64,000 bases of DNA from Pseudoxanthomonas sp. Root630 (lineage in GTDB: Bacteria; Pseudomonadota; Gammaproteobacteria; Xanthomonadales; Xanthomonadaceae), in NCBI RefSeq assembly GCF_001427585.1, contig NZ_LMGY01000012.1:60001-124000 (forward strand), in the 5' to 3' direction. This document shows positions 29,650-39,549 of this stretch, one piece after another; position 1 is the first letter of the stretch; each line of letters opens with the position of its first letter. The notes below the pieces were generated by a model that searched no databases, was not told the origin of the DNA, and worked only from the letters and a program-made list of their open reading frames with translations. A program made the translations under genes and the position numbers.

Positions 29650-30821
29650 TGCCCCTCGGCCTGCGTCGTCGACGCTGTGGAGGTGAAGAAACCGGTCTTT
29701 CTCTGGTATCGGCCGTGTTCCGCCGTTACTAAGCCATCCAGTTCCATGACCAGCAGCATGGAGGACAGTTCCGCGGCCGTCAATCCGGTTCGTGAGACGA
29801 GCTGATCCATACCTGTAGGGTCGTGGGCCAGTGCGTCCCACAAGGTCTGGTAGTCGGGCGCGAGTTTGCCCGGGACGCCGAGGCCGTCGGCCGGGGGTCC
29901 CCATTCAGTTTCACCCAGGCGTTCACGCAGCGCATTGGCGAGGTCGGCGGCCAGCGGTGCCAGCGCACCGATCACGTCCTCCGCGCACTCGACCAGGGCG
30001 GCGCCGTCGCGGATCAGGCGATGGCAGCCGCGAGCCATGGGATTGTGGATGGAACCGGGAACGGCAAAGACCTCCCGGCCGGCGTCGGCCGCCTGGCGTG
30101 CCGTGATCAGGGCGCCAGAGCGCTCAGCGGCCTCCACGACCAGCGTGCCCAGCGTCAGCCCGGCCAGGATCCGGTTGCGGGCCGGGAAATGGCTGCGCAG
30201 CGCAGGCGTGCCGGGCGCGTGCTCGCTGACCAGCGCGCCGCGCTCGGCGATGCGGTCGCGCAGGCTGGCATGGTGCGGCGGATAGGCCACGTCCGTGCCG
30301 GTGCCGACCACCGCGATGGTGGCGCCCCCGTTGGTCGCGAGCGTGGCCTCATGCGCGGCGGCATCGATGCCTCTTGCCATGCCGCTGGCGACGACGATGC
30401 CGGTCGAGGCCAGGGCGCGTGCGAACCGCTGCGCGTTGTCGCGCCCTCCAGGGGTCGGTGAACGGCTGCCGACGATGGCCACGGCGGGCCGCCAGAGCAA
30501 GCCGGGATCGCCTTCGATGAAGAGGGCGAGCGGCGGACTGGGGCCGCGTCGCAGGGGAGCGGGATAGTCGGCGTCGTGCCAGCCGATCAGGTGATGCCGG
30601 GGGACCTGGAGCCAGGCGCGCACGCCGACCAGGGCGCTGTCGTCGCGGTTTCGAAGGGCGTCGGCTTGCGGCGTGGCCAGGCCGGCTTCGCGCCACGCAG
30701 CGGGGCCGGCGGCGAGCGCGGCGGAAGGCGTGCCATGCGCCTCCAGCAGGCGGCGACGGGGCATCAGGGGGCCACCGGCCAGGACGAGCCGGGCCAGCGC
30801 GATCGTGTCTTCGTTGGGCAT
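29646..30821 (-). CDS. dprA: DNA processing protein DprA
   Basis: A 391-residue protein that loads RecA onto incoming single-stranded DNA during natural transformation. It has an N-terminal SAM-like part, then the Rossmann-like core: [57 protein letters not shown]. The typical [12 protein letters not shown] and [19 protein letters not shown] follow. A C-terminal winged-helix domain ([20 protein letters not shown]) is complete. Followed by smg with overlap. It suggests natural competence machinery, as in other Xanthomonadaceae. Confidence 0.96.
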   Translation of the reverse strand: MPNEDTIALARLVLAGGPLMPRRRLLEAHGTPSAALAAGPAAWREAGLATPQADALRNRDDSALVGVRAWLQVPRHHLIGWHDADYPAPLRRGPSPPLALFIEGDPGLLWRPAVAIVGSRSPTPGGRDNAQRFARALASTGIVVASGMARGIDAAAHEATLATNGGATIAVVGTGTDVAYPPHHASLRDRIAERGALVSEHAPGTPALRSHFPARNRILAGLTLGTLVVEAAERSGALITARQAADAGREVFAVPGSIHNPMARGCHRLIRDGAALVECAEDVIGALAPLAADLANALRERLGETEWGPPADGLGVPGKLAPDYQTLWDALAHDPTGMDQLVSRTGLTAAELSSMLLVMELDGLVTAEHGRYQRKTGFFTSTASTTQAEGQ

Positions 30822-30838
30822 CCCGCGAGCGTAGGCAG

Positions 30839-30869
30839 GAAACGACGACGGCGCCCTCGGGCGCCGTCG
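30839..30869 (-). terminator. Intrinsic terminator of the LysM gene
   Basis: The stem cgacggcgccc / gggcgccgtcg lies 31 bp beyond the LysM stop codon and on the minus strand is followed by tcgtttcc. The T-run is short, so it may be modest in strength. It separates the LysM gene from dprA. Confidence 0.7.
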
Positions 30870-30899
30870 CAGTGGTGCGTAGGAGTTGCCTGACGCGGA

Positions 30900-32024
30900 T
30901 CAGTAGGTCGCGTCGGGGTGCTTCAGCTCGTAACCCACGCGGGTCGCTTCCACGCCTTCCATGACCAGCGCGTAGCTGACCTTGTCGAAGGTGCGGAACA
31001 CCATCGCATGGCTGGCGTACTCGTCGGGAAGGCTGACGCGGCCTGCACCGGATTTCGGCGACTCGCTGACGCGGGAGGACTCCGGGTGCGACATCCGGTT
31101 GGCGGTGTGGCTGCCATTCCGCCAGACGGAGAACACAGTGCCGTTGTCCACGCCGTCCAGGCGGCCACCGGAGATGGCGATGACGTCGCGCGGGCCACCC
31201 GAGGTCAGCGCATCGGCCACGGCGAGCACGCGCAGCTTGCCGGCCGGATCGGTCGCCGGCGGATGCGGGAAGAAGTGCAGGTCGTAGGGCTGCGCGTCCA
31301 CCGGGATCAGGCGATCGCCGACGCGGACTTCCATGCCGCCGATGTCGACCAGCAGCGTGCTGACTTCCGTGCCCGGCACGACGCCGCGGGTGAAGGTGGC
31401 CAGGTTGATCTTGGCCAGTTCGTAGCCCAGGAACTCGCCCTTACCGGTCTGCTCGATGACTTCCTTCCACATGTCGACTTCGCCGCGGATGGTCTTGCCG
31501 CGGAAGTCGAGGTCCTGCGCGCGCGGATTGTCGGTGAAGCGGGCGGTCGGGCGGACGACGGCGAAGCGCTGGCCGGGCTGCGCACCGTCCAGGCCACGCA
31601 CGTAGATGTTGTGGCCCCCGGAGGCGCGCAGGCGATCTTCGTCCAGGCCGGCGACATGCGGCAGCTGTTCGAAGCTGTCCACGACCCGGCGATCCTTCAG
31701 GAACGGCTCGATGTCGGACAGGGGAATCGCGTTCAGCGGTGCCTCCTGGCGCGGACCCGGCTGCACCGCCACGCGGTCCAGGTACGCCAGGCTGATGACG
31801 TCGCCCGGGTAGATCAGGTGCGGGTTCTGGATCTGCGGGTTGGCCTGCCAGATCTCCGGCCACAGCCACGGCTTCTTCAGGAAGCGGGCCGAAATGTCCC
31901 ACAGGGTGTCACCCCGCTTGACCACGTAAGTGTCGGGATGGCTCCCCGCCATCTCGGCCGCGGTCGCGTAGGTGCCGACGGTCAGCACCGCAACGGCGAG
32001 AACCGTACGAAAATATTTAAACAT
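30900..32024 (-). CDS. Exported LysM domain protein
   Basis: 374 residues. The signal peptide ([23 protein letters not shown]) is followed at about residues 32-85 by one LysM peptidoglycan-binding domain ([19 protein letters not shown], then [17 protein letters not shown]). The long remainder ([20 protein letters not shown], and TVFSVWRN near the end) is a conserved unknown domain that recurs in such LysM proteins encoded beside def-fmt in gammaproteobacteria. Divergent from def, with 132 bp between. Probably periplasmic and wall-associated. Confidence 0.9.
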   Translation of the reverse strand: MFKYFRTVLAVAVLTVGTYATAAEMAGSHPDTYVVKRGDTLWDISARFLKKPWLWPEIWQANPQIQNPHLIYPGDVISLAYLDRVAVQPGPRQEAPLNAIPLSDIEPFLKDRRVVDSFEQLPHVAGLDEDRLRASGGHNIYVRGLDGAQPGQRFAVVRPTARFTDNPRAQDLDFRGKTIRGEVDMWKEVIEQTGKGEFLGYELAKINLATFTRGVVPGTEVSTLLVDIGGMEVRVGDRLIPVDAQPYDLHFFPHPPATDPAGKLRVLAVADALTSGGPRDVIAISGGRLDGVDNGTVFSVWRNGSHTANRMSHPESSRVSESPKSGAGRVSLPDEYASHAMVFRTFDKVSYALVMEGVEATRVGYELKHPDATY

Positions 32025-32156
32025 GGCGGTATCTACCTGATTCCCCGACAGGTGGTCAGCACTATAGTCCAGAAAACCCGGCGCAACGCAAGCGCCCTTG
32101 TTAGAATTCGTGAGGCCTTGCCGGATTCCGCAGGCGCCCCCATCTCGAGACGTACC

Positions 32157-32669
32157 ATGGCACTGCTCCCCATCCTCGAATTCCCCGATCCGCGCCTGCG
32201 CACGAAGGCGGCACCGGTCGACGCCGGAAACGTGACGACGCCCGGATTCCAGCGCCTGCTCGACGACATGTTCGAGACCATGTACGACGCGCCCGGCATC
32301 GGCCTGGCTGCCAGCCAGGTGGATGTGCACCAGCGCTTCATGGTCATTGACGTCAGCGAAGAGAAGAACCAGCCGCAGGTCTTCATCAATCCTGAGCTGA
32401 GCGAACAGGCCGGCGAACAGGTCTACCAGGAGGGCTGCCTGTCGGTCCCCGGCATCTTCGCCGATGTCACACGAGCCGACGAGATCACGGTGCGCTTCCT
32501 CGACCGCCAGGGGCAGCCGCAGGAACTGCGCGCCGATGGCTTGCTCGCGGTGTGCATCCAGCATGAGATGGACCACCTGGACGGCAAGCTGTTCGTGGAC
32601 TACCTCTCGCCGCTCAAGCGCGAGATGGTGCGCAAGAAGCTCGCCAAGCAGCGCAAGCACGTCGCCTGA
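32157..32669 (+). CDS. def: Peptide deformylase
   Basis: A 170-residue Fe2+/Zn2+ metalloenzyme removing the formyl group from new proteins. All three motifs are present: [16 protein letters not shown] (Cys ligand) and QHEMDHLDG (two His ligands and catalytic Glu). The start is the ATG at 32157, directly before [13 protein letters not shown]. First gene of def-fmt-rsmB, the standard order. Confidence 0.97.
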   Translation: MALLPILEFPDPRLRTKAAPVDAGNVTTPGFQRLLDDMFETMYDAPGIGLAASQVDVHQRFMVIDVSEEKNQPQVFINPELSEQAGEQVYQEGCLSVPGIFADVTRADEITVRFLDRQGQPQELRADGLLAVCIQHEMDHLDGKLFVDYLSPLKREMVRKKLAKQRKHVA

Positions 32670-32738
32670 CGCGACCGCGGGGACGGGGGCGCGGGCCCAC
32701 CCCACCTGTCCCGCCATCCCTTTTCCGGAACCCGCCCC

Positions 32739-33659
32739 ATGAGAATCGTCTTCGCCGGCACGCCGGCGTTCGCCGTGCCCAGCCTGCGCGCCGCGCATGC
32801 CCACCATGAAGTGGTGGCCGTCTATACCCAGCCGGATCGCCCCGCGGGCCGCGGGCGCGGCCTCACGCCGTCGCCGGTGAAGCTGGAGGCGATCCAGCGC
32901 GGCATCCCGGTGCTGCAGCCGCTGTCGTTGAAGAAGAAGTCCACCCAGGACGCACTGCGCGAGCTGCAGCCCGACGTCATGATCGTGGTGGCCTACGGTC
33001 TGATCCTGCCGCAGGCGGTGCTCGACATTCCGCAATACGGCTGCTGGAACGTGCATGCCTCGCTGCTGCCCCGCTGGCGCGGCGCCGCGCCGATCCAGCG
33101 CGCGATCGAAGCCGGCGACGCCGAGACCGGCGTCTGCCTGATGCAGATGGAAGCGGGCCTGGATACCGGGCCGGTGCTGCTGGCGCAGAGCCTGGAGATC
33201 GGTGCCGACGAGACCGGCGGCCAACTGCACGACCGTTTGGCCGACCTCGGCGCCCAGGTGCTGCGCGACGCGCTGGGCCTGCTCCGGGCGGGCGTGCGCC
33301 TGCCGCCGCACCTGCAGCCGGAGGAAGGCGTGGCGTACGCGCACAAGCTCGACAAGGCCGAAGCGAAACTCGACTGGGCGCAGCCAGCCGAGGTCCTGGC
33401 GCGCAAGGTGCGCGCCTTCACGCCATGGCCGGTCGCCGAAGCGCAGCTGGCGGGCGAGCGCTTGCGCATCCACGGTGCCGTGGCCCTGGACGACGCGCAC
33501 GAGGCAGCGCCAGGCACCCTGCTGGGCGCGAGTCGGCACGGGCTGGACGTTGCCTGCGGGCGTGGCGTCCTGCGCCTGCGGGTGGTCCAGCGCGAAGGCG
33601 GCAAAGCGATCACTGCAGCCGACTACCTCAACGCGCGGCGCGATCTGGTGACGCCGTGA
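32739..33659 (+). CDS. fmt: Methionyl-tRNA formyltransferase
   Basis: A 306-residue enzyme formylating the initiator Met-tRNA with 10-formyl-THF. The N-terminal [18 protein letters not shown], folate-site [15 protein letters not shown], and the catalytic aspartate region (GLDTGPVLL) are present. A C-terminal OB-fold domain ([17 protein letters not shown]) completes it. Its stop overlaps the GTG start of rsmB (GTGA). Confidence 0.97.
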   Translation: MRIVFAGTPAFAVPSLRAAHAHHEVVAVYTQPDRPAGRGRGLTPSPVKLEAIQRGIPVLQPLSLKKKSTQDALRELQPDVMIVVAYGLILPQAVLDIPQYGCWNVHASLLPRWRGAAPIQRAIEAGDAETGVCLMQMEAGLDTGPVLLAQSLEIGADETGGQLHDRLADLGAQVLRDALGLLRAGVRLPPHLQPEEGVAYAHKLDKAEAKLDWAQPAEVLARKVRAFTPWPVAEAQLAGERLRIHGAVALDDAHEAAPGTLLGASRHGLDVACGRGVLRLRVVQREGGKAITAADYLNARRDLVTP

Positions 33660-34951
33660 GCGGGCAGGCCGGCGTCGCGGTCCGGGTGCTGGCCACCCGC
33701 GTGGTCGATGCGGTGATGCATCGCGGCCGCTCGCTCAAGGCCGAGTTGGCCAACACCCTGCCCAGGATCGACGACGCACGCGACCGCGCGCTGCTGGAAG
33801 CCATCTGCTTCGCCGTGCTGCGTTCGCGCGCGCGCAGCGATGCGGCGCTGGGCCAGTGGATGCCCAGGCCGCTCGGTCCCCGCGACAACGAACTCAAGGC
33901 CTTGCTGCACGTCGGCTTCGCGCAGTTGGTCGTTCTCGGGTTGCCTGCGCATGCCGCCGTATCGGCGACAGTGGAGGCCGTGCGCGTGCTGGGGCGAGCG
34001 CATCAAGACAAGTTGGTGAACGCGCTGCTGCGCCGGGCCCAGCGGGAGGGTCTGCCCGCATCTGCCGCAGACGCTGCGTGGCCCGCGTGGCTGCGCCAGC
34101 AGGTGAGGGCGGACTGGCCGGCCGAGGCCGATGGGATATTCGCCGAAAGCCAGCATGAAGCCCCCCTGTGGGTGCGGGTCAACCGGCAGCACGGTGGCCG
34201 TGAAGCCTACCTGCAGCGCCTCACGGAGGCGGGCATTCCGGCCGAGGCGCCCGTTGGCGTGCCGGATGCGTTGCTGCTGCGTGCGCCGGTGCCGGCGACG
34301 ACGCTGCCGGGATTCGCGCAAGGAGATGTCTCCGTGCAGGACGGCGCTGCGCAATGCGTCGCCGACCTGCTGGACGCGTTGCCCGCGGGCGCACGGGTGT
34401 TGGACATGTGTGCCGCGCCGGGCGGCAAGGCCGCGCACCTGCTCGAACGTGATCCGACACGTCGCGTCGTGGCGCTGGACGTGGACGGGCGCCGACTGCA
34501 GCGCGTGCAGGAAACCCTCGATCGCGTGGGCGTGCAGGCGCAGCTGAAGGCGGCCGATGCCGCCGATCTGCCCGCCTGGTGGGATGGCGAGCCGTTCGAT
34601 GCGGTCGTGCTCGATGCGCCCTGTTCCGCGACGGGCATCGTGCGCCGCCAGCCCGACGTGCTGCTGCATCGACGGGCGGAAGACCTGGATGCCCTGACCC
34701 GGCTGCAGGCGCGACTACTCGATGCCGCGTGGCGCGTCCTGCGCCCGGGTGGCCGGTTGGTCTACACCACCTGTTCCGTGCTGCGCGACGAAAACGCACG
34801 GCAGGTGGATGCGTTCCGTGCGCGCCATCGCGACGCCGAGGTCGATCCCCTCGATGACGCGTGGGGACGCGAGGATGCCGGCGGTCGGCAACGGCTGCCC
34901 GGTGAGCGCGACATGGACGGATTTTTCTACGCGGTCATCAGGAAAGCGTGA
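33656..34951 (+). CDS. rsmB: 16S rRNA m5C967 methyltransferase RsmB
   Basis: 431 residues. An N-terminal NusB-like helical domain (about residues 1-140, with the [11 protein letters not shown] segment) precedes the SAM-dependent methyltransferase domain. Landmarks are [16 protein letters not shown] for the SAM loop, [15 protein letters not shown] in motif IV, and [15 protein letters not shown] with the catalytic cysteine in motif VI. The start is a GTG at 33656 overlapping the fmt stop; this gives almost exactly the E. coli length, and earlier in-frame codons lie inside fmt. Confidence 0.95.
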   Translation: MSGQAGVAVRVLATRVVDAVMHRGRSLKAELANTLPRIDDARDRALLEAICFAVLRSRARSDAALGQWMPRPLGPRDNELKALLHVGFAQLVVLGLPAHAAVSATVEAVRVLGRAHQDKLVNALLRRAQREGLPASAADAAWPAWLRQQVRADWPAEADGIFAESQHEAPLWVRVNRQHGGREAYLQRLTEAGIPAEAPVGVPDALLLRAPVPATTLPGFAQGDVSVQDGAAQCVADLLDALPAGARVLDMCAAPGGKAAHLLERDPTRRVVALDVDGRRLQRVQETLDRVGVQAQLKAADAADLPAWWDGEPFDAVVLDAPCSATGIVRRQPDVLLHRRAEDLDALTRLQARLLDAAWRVLRPGGRLVYTTCSVLRDENARQVDAFRARHRDAEVDPLDDAWGREDAGGRQRLPGERDMDGFFYAVIRKA

Positions 34952-35169
34952 GCCGGGTTGCAGGATGCGACACCTTGTCACGCGCGTGTGACGTGATGCG
35001 ACGTGCAAGATGCGTGTATCGGCGATACTGGCGCCCGATGCAGTGTCGCCATCGTTTCACCTCACCTTGACGTCAGGTTGGGGCGGGAGGCGCAGACTCG
35101 GGTCACTCCCCAGGTGAAACGGTCGCTGCATCGTTGGACGCCCCGTCGCACTACGTAGAAATCGAGGTC

Positions 35170-36420
35170 ATGCAGGTCAGGAGCCATCGTCGACAGGATG
35201 TCGCGCGCGCACTCGCGTGGCTGGCGGGATTCAGCGCCACCGCCTTGCTGGTCGTGCCCAAGGGTCTGTCCGTCTTCGCCGTATTGATGCTGCTTGCGAC
35301 GCTGGTCGCATTTCCCGATGCGTGGCGTGCGGATCGGGAGCGGATCCCGCGGACCGTGTTCGGCCTTGCGTGTGCTGCGCTGGCGGTGCTGGTGGTCGCG
35401 GCGGTGTCGATGTGGGTCAGCGGCGCGGGCATCTCCGCGCTCGACAATCCTTCCCGATGCCTGTTGCTTCCCTGGTGCGCGTGGTTGGCATGGGTGACGC
35501 GCGTGCGCCTGTCCTGCCTGTGGTACGGCGCGCTGGCGGGCCTGCTGCTCGCTTTCCTGTTGTCGATCGTGGAGTCGTGGTCGGGCGTGCCGCGCGCGGG
35601 CGGCGAAGCCAACCCCATCGTGTTCGCGAACGCGGTGCTGGTCCTGTTGGTGGTCGCCTTGTTCGCCCGCCCCGCGCGTACGGGTTTCGCGATGCAGTTG
35701 TTGCTCGCCATCGTGGTGGCGTTGGCCGTCGTCGCGATCACCCTGAGCGGGAGCCGGGGCGTGCTGCCCGGGGTGGGGCTGGTCCTGTTGATGCTCTTCG
35801 TCGGTGGCGCGCCCCAGCACCGCTGGCGGCGGCTGGCGATGGTGGCCGGCATGCTCGCGGCCCTGTTCGTGGCGCTGTGGACGGTGCCCTGGCTGTCCTC
35901 GCAATTCCGGCTGGACCAGGTCCATGCCGACGTGTCCGGCTTTGCGAGCGATCAGGTGGACCAGCCGATCAGCGCCCGCATGGGCTTGCTTTCGGTGGCG
36001 TGGGAGTCCTTCCGCGCTGCTCCGCTGCAGGGTGTGGGAGTGGCCGGCTTCGCACAGCGCGTCGATGCCAGCCGCTATTGCCAGGGGGGCGCTCGTCACT
36101 TCTGTGGCCTGGAGCACGCGCACAACGATCTTGCGCAATGGGGCGCCACGATGGGGGTTGCCGGCATCGTGGCCTTACTCGTGCTGTACGGCGTGCCGCT
36201 GGCCATCGCGACGTGGCAGGTGCGGCGGCTGAAGCCGGATATCCCGGCCGGCGCCGGCTGGACGGCCAGCATGCTGGTGGCGGTTTACCTGATTTCCGGA
36301 CTGACGCAGTCGATGTTCTCGCATGCGCTGAGTACGAGTGCCTACGTTGTCATGGTCGGCTTCCTGCTGGGGCTGGCGCAGACCCCTGTGCTCCCGGCGA
36401 ACGCTCCCCGGGCGGAGTAG
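35170..36420 (+). CDS. O-antigen ligase family (Wzy_C) membrane protein
   Basis: 416 residues with about ten hydrophobic segments. The large periplasmic loop near residues 255-330 ends in the family-typical GLEHAHNDLAQWGATMGVAG, and the TLSGSRG motif precedes a helix near residue 195. This pattern is that of O-antigen ligases or polymerases acting on undecaprenyl-linked glycans at the outer face of the inner membrane. I chose the ATG at 35170 with gagg before it; a TTG 36 bp upstream is possible. It heads a group of three transferase genes, so a role in LPS or another surface glycan is likely. Confidence 0.82.
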   Translation: MQVRSHRRQDVARALAWLAGFSATALLVVPKGLSVFAVLMLLATLVAFPDAWRADRERIPRTVFGLACAALAVLVVAAVSMWVSGAGISALDNPSRCLLLPWCAWLAWVTRVRLSCLWYGALAGLLLAFLLSIVESWSGVPRAGGEANPIVFANAVLVLLVVALFARPARTGFAMQLLLAIVVALAVVAITLSGSRGVLPGVGLVLLMLFVGGAPQHRWRRLAMVAGMLAALFVALWTVPWLSSQFRLDQVHADVSGFASDQVDQPISARMGLLSVAWESFRAAPLQGVGVAGFAQRVDASRYCQGGARHFCGLEHAHNDLAQWGATMGVAGIVALLVLYGVPLAIATWQVRRLKPDIPAGAGWTASMLVAVYLISGLTQSMFSHALSTSAYVVMVGFLLGLAQTPVLPANAPRAE

Positions 36421-36540
36421 TCCAGGTTTCGCTTCACATTTCTAAACGCCGCTGGAATGCATTGAGAGACCGGGCTTTCTCTCACATTCGAGTCATCAAG
36501 CGATTCCTACACTCTGCGCTCCCCCCAGCAGTTCCCCCCT

Positions 36541-37599
36541 ATGCCCCACGTCAACCTGATCGGTTGGGACAACGGTGTCGGCTTGAGCCGTGATTTGCGC
36601 CTGATCGAGCAGGCGTTGCGCGAGGCAGGATTCCAGGTCGCCATCCAGCCCGCACGAGGCCGGGGCAAGCTGCGGAAGTGGCTGGGTCCCTGGGTGCAGC
36701 GCGCGGCCATCGCGGGACGTCGCCTGGCCCGGCGAAAGCGGTTCGACCTGAACCTGATGCTCGAGCACATCTCGCCGGAGTTCCTTGCGGCGGCCGAACG
36801 CAACGCCTTCATCCCGAACCCGGAATGGTGCCTGCCGCGCGACGTGCGCCGCCTGCCGAAGGTGGACCGCGTGCTGACCAAGACCTCGCATGCCACCGGC
36901 ATCTTCCATCGGCATGGCTGCGAGGTCGCCCCGGTCGGCTTCACCAGTACCGACCGGCACCTGGCCGGCGTGGCGCGTCGCCGCACTTTCCTGCACCTGG
37001 CCGGACGCAGCAGCGCCAAGCGCACGCGATTGGTGCTCGAAACCTGGTCGCGTCATCCCGAGTGGCCCGTGCTGACGGTCGTGCAGCATCCGCGCATGGC
37101 CGACTACCGGCCGCTGGCCGCCAACATCGTTCATCGCGTCGACTATCTGGACGACGCCGAGCTGCGTGAGATCCAGAACGCCAACCTGTTCCACCTGTGC
37201 CCGTCCGAGACCGAAGGTTTCGGCCACTACATCGTCGAGGCGCTGAGCGCCGGTGCGATCGTGCTGACCACCGACGCCGAGCCGATGAACGAACTGGTGA
37301 CCGCCGAGCGCGGGGTGCTGATCCCGTTCTCGCAGACGGGCCGGCAGCAGTTGGCCACCCGCTATCTGGTGGAAGCCGAGGCGCTGGAGTGCGCCGTGGA
37401 GGCTGCGCTGCTGCTGGACCCGGCGCAGATCCAGGCCAAGCAGGCCGCGGCGCGCGATTTCTTCCAGCAGAACGACAAGGCCTTCCGCGAACGCCTGGCC
37501 GAGGCCGTCGCCGCGATGATCGGCGCGGCGTCCACCGTGCCGAACCCGTCCACGGTCATCGACAAGGCTTACCTGCCGCTGCCTGCGGCCCAGGCGTAG
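36541..37599 (+). CDS. GT4-like glycosyltransferase
   Basis: A 352-residue GT-B type glycosyltransferase without membrane segments. The C-terminal domain has the retaining-transferase signature SETEGFGHYIVEALSAGA with the E-x7-E pair (about residues 222-240), then VLTTDAEPMNELV. The N-terminal domain opens HVNLIGWDNGVGLSRD and is basic around residues 40-70. It sits between an O-antigen ligase-like gene and a GT2 gene, all on one strand. Donor and acceptor sugars unknown. Confidence 0.82.
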   Translation: MPHVNLIGWDNGVGLSRDLRLIEQALREAGFQVAIQPARGRGKLRKWLGPWVQRAAIAGRRLARRKRFDLNLMLEHISPEFLAAAERNAFIPNPEWCLPRDVRRLPKVDRVLTKTSHATGIFHRHGCEVAPVGFTSTDRHLAGVARRRTFLHLAGRSSAKRTRLVLETWSRHPEWPVLTVVQHPRMADYRPLAANIVHRVDYLDDAELREIQNANLFHLCPSETEGFGHYIVEALSAGAIVLTTDAEPMNELVTAERGVLIPFSQTGRQQLATRYLVEAEALECAVEAALLLDPAQIQAKQAAARDFFQQNDKAFRERLAEAVAAMIGAASTVPNPSTVIDKAYLPLPAAQA

Positions 37600-37660
37600 T
37601 TCCCGCCGTCTTCGCCACCCGCCGCCTGGGCGTGGGGCGCCTGCGGGTAGAATCCCCCGC

Positions 37661-38476
37661 ATGCCCCTCCTGCCCGTCTCCCTCGTCGTCATCACCCACA
37701 ACGAGGCGTCGAACATCGCCCGTTGCCTGGACAGCGCGCCCTTCGTCGCCGACAAGCTGATCGTCGACAGCGGCAGCACCGACGACACGATCGCCATCGC
37801 CCAGGCGCATGGGGCGCGGGTGGTGCACCAGGCATGGATGGGCTTCGGTCCGCAGCGGAACTTCGCCAGCACACACGCTGCCCACGACTGGATCCTGGTG
37901 CTGGATGCGGACGAATTCCTGTCGCCCGACCTGGCCGCCGACCTCCAGCGAGACCTGCCCGGGCTGATGGCGTCGGGCAAGGCCGGCGCCTGGCTGCGCC
38001 GGCGGACCTGGCTGATGGGCGCGCCGATGCGCTGGTACCGGCCGATGGTCGGCGAGCGGATGGCGCGGTTCTACCATCGCGGACGCGCGCGCTGGACCGA
38101 TGCGCGCGTGCACGAATCCCTGCGCTTCGACGGCGAGGCGGCCGAATTCAAGGCGCCGTTCAACCATGCCGACAATCCCAGCCTGGCGCACAAGCAGCTG
38201 AAGGTCCTGCGCTACAGCGAGCTCAAGGCGCTCGACTGGCGCGACAAGCGGCGCCCGGTGCGGATGTGGCTGACGCCGCTGGTCTACCTGTCGGCCTTCT
38301 TCAAGGACTACGTGCTGCGCCTGGCGTGCCTGGATGGCTGGCGCGGCTTCATCATCGCGCAGACGGCGGCCAGCTACGCCGTCTACAAGCGCATGCGCTA
38401 TTACGAAATGCAGCGGAACCCGGCTTCGATCGACGCCGCGCACGCCAAGCTCGCCCAACACGGACTCGAACACTGA
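37661..38476 (+). CDS. GT2 glycosyltransferase, KdtX/WaaE type
   Basis: A 271-residue inverting GT-A glycosyltransferase. SLVVITHNEASNIARCLDSA is the nucleotide-sugar fold start, VDSGSTDDT follows, and the metal-binding motif is VLDADEF near residue 84. The C-terminal basic, amphipathic segment (FKDYVLRLACLDGWRGFI, then YKRMRYYEMQ) is typical of the LPS core beta-1,4-glucosyltransferase-like WaaE/KdtX group. The stop overlaps the start of the next gene by one base (TGATG). Likely acts on lipid A core or another cell-surface glycan at the inner membrane. Confidence 0.88.
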   Translation: MPLLPVSLVVITHNEASNIARCLDSAPFVADKLIVDSGSTDDTIAIAQAHGARVVHQAWMGFGPQRNFASTHAAHDWILVLDADEFLSPDLAADLQRDLPGLMASGKAGAWLRRRTWLMGAPMRWYRPMVGERMARFYHRGRARWTDARVHESLRFDGEAAEFKAPFNHADNPSLAHKQLKVLRYSELKALDWRDKRRPVRMWLTPLVYLSAFFKDYVLRLACLDGWRGFIIAQTAASYAVYKRMRYYEMQRNPASIDAAHAKLAQHGLEH

Positions 38477-39504
38477 TGGCCAAGCACTACCTCCTGTACG
38501 GCTCGGAGCGTTACGCCCTGGCGATCCTGCGCCCGGTGCAGGACGCCATCCGCGCGCGCGGCGGCGAGGCCGCCTGGTTCTTCGACGGACCGGGCGCCGA
38601 GGACCTGCATCCCGACGAGAAGCTGCTGACGACGACCGAGGACGTCCGTCGCTGGAACGCGATCGCCGTGATCACCGGCAGCAACGCCGTGCCGCACTTC
38701 TTTCCCGGGGTGAAGGTGGAAACCTTCCACGGCTTCGATGCCGGCAAGCCGCGCCACATCTACATCCGCGGTTTCTTCGATCTCTACTGCACCACCGGCC
38801 CGCGCGACACCGCCCAGTTCAAGGCGATCGCCGACAAGGTCGGGCACTTCAGCGTGGTCGAGACGGGCTGGCCGAAGATCGATCCCTTCATGCAGGAGAT
38901 CGCCGGTGGCATACCGCCGGTACGCCAGCCGCCGGTCATTCTCTACCACTCGACGTTTTCGCCGTCGTGGAGCGCCGCGGAAACGTTGTACGAGGACGTG
39001 AAGCGGCTTTCGCGCACCGGCGAATGGAAGTGGATCGTCACGTTCCACCCCAAGATGGATCCGGCGACCGTGGCGAAGTACCGCGCGCTCGAGAACGAGC
39101 ACCTGCGCTTCGCCGACGACGACAACATCCTCGCGCTGTTCCCGCAGGTGGACATGATGTGCTCGGACACGTCGTCCGCGCTCAACGAGTTCCTGCTGAC
39201 CCACAAGCCGGTGGTGACGTTCAAGAACCGCCGTCCCGGTCCGCAGCTGATCGACATCGACGATCCGTCGCAGTTCGAACCGGCGATCCGCCGCGCCCTG
39301 TCGCGACCGCCCGGGCTGATGGAGGCGATCGTGGCGTACGCCGACAGCATCCATCCCTATCGCGACGGTCGTTCCAGTGAGCGCGTACTGGACGCCATCG
39401 ATGCCTTCATCGCCGCCGGCGCACGCAACCCGAAGCCGAAACCGATGAACCTGTGGCGGAAGCTCAAGATCCGCAAGCGCATCGGTTACTGGGGCCCGGC
39501 CTGA
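38476..39504 (+). CDS. CDP-glycerol glycerophosphotransferase-like protein
   Basis: 342 residues related to the teichoic-acid-type glycerophosphotransferase (TagF/TagB) superfamily. Recognisable are ETFHGFDAGKPRHIYIRGFFD, VILYHSTFSPSWS, IVTFHPKMDP, and the C-terminal donor-binding segment MMCSDTSSALNEFLLTHKP. No membrane segment; the basic C-terminus (MNLWRKLKIRKRIGYWG) may contact the membrane. Coupled to the upstream GT2 gene by a one-base overlap. It suggests that a polyol-phosphate or phosphate-linked group is added to a surface glycan; inferred only. Confidence 0.8.
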   Translation: MAKHYLLYGSERYALAILRPVQDAIRARGGEAAWFFDGPGAEDLHPDEKLLTTTEDVRRWNAIAVITGSNAVPHFFPGVKVETFHGFDAGKPRHIYIRGFFDLYCTTGPRDTAQFKAIADKVGHFSVVETGWPKIDPFMQEIAGGIPPVRQPPVILYHSTFSPSWSAAETLYEDVKRLSRTGEWKWIVTFHPKMDPATVAKYRALENEHLRFADDDNILALFPQVDMMCSDTSSALNEFLLTHKPVVTFKNRRPGPQLIDIDDPSQFEPAIRRALSRPPGLMEAIVAYADSIHPYRDGRSSERVLDAIDAFIAAGARNPKPKPMNLWRKLKIRKRIGYWGPA

Positions 39505-39549
39505 GCATCACGGGCACGTCTCCCTGAGCGCGCCGCACGCCGCCGGACC

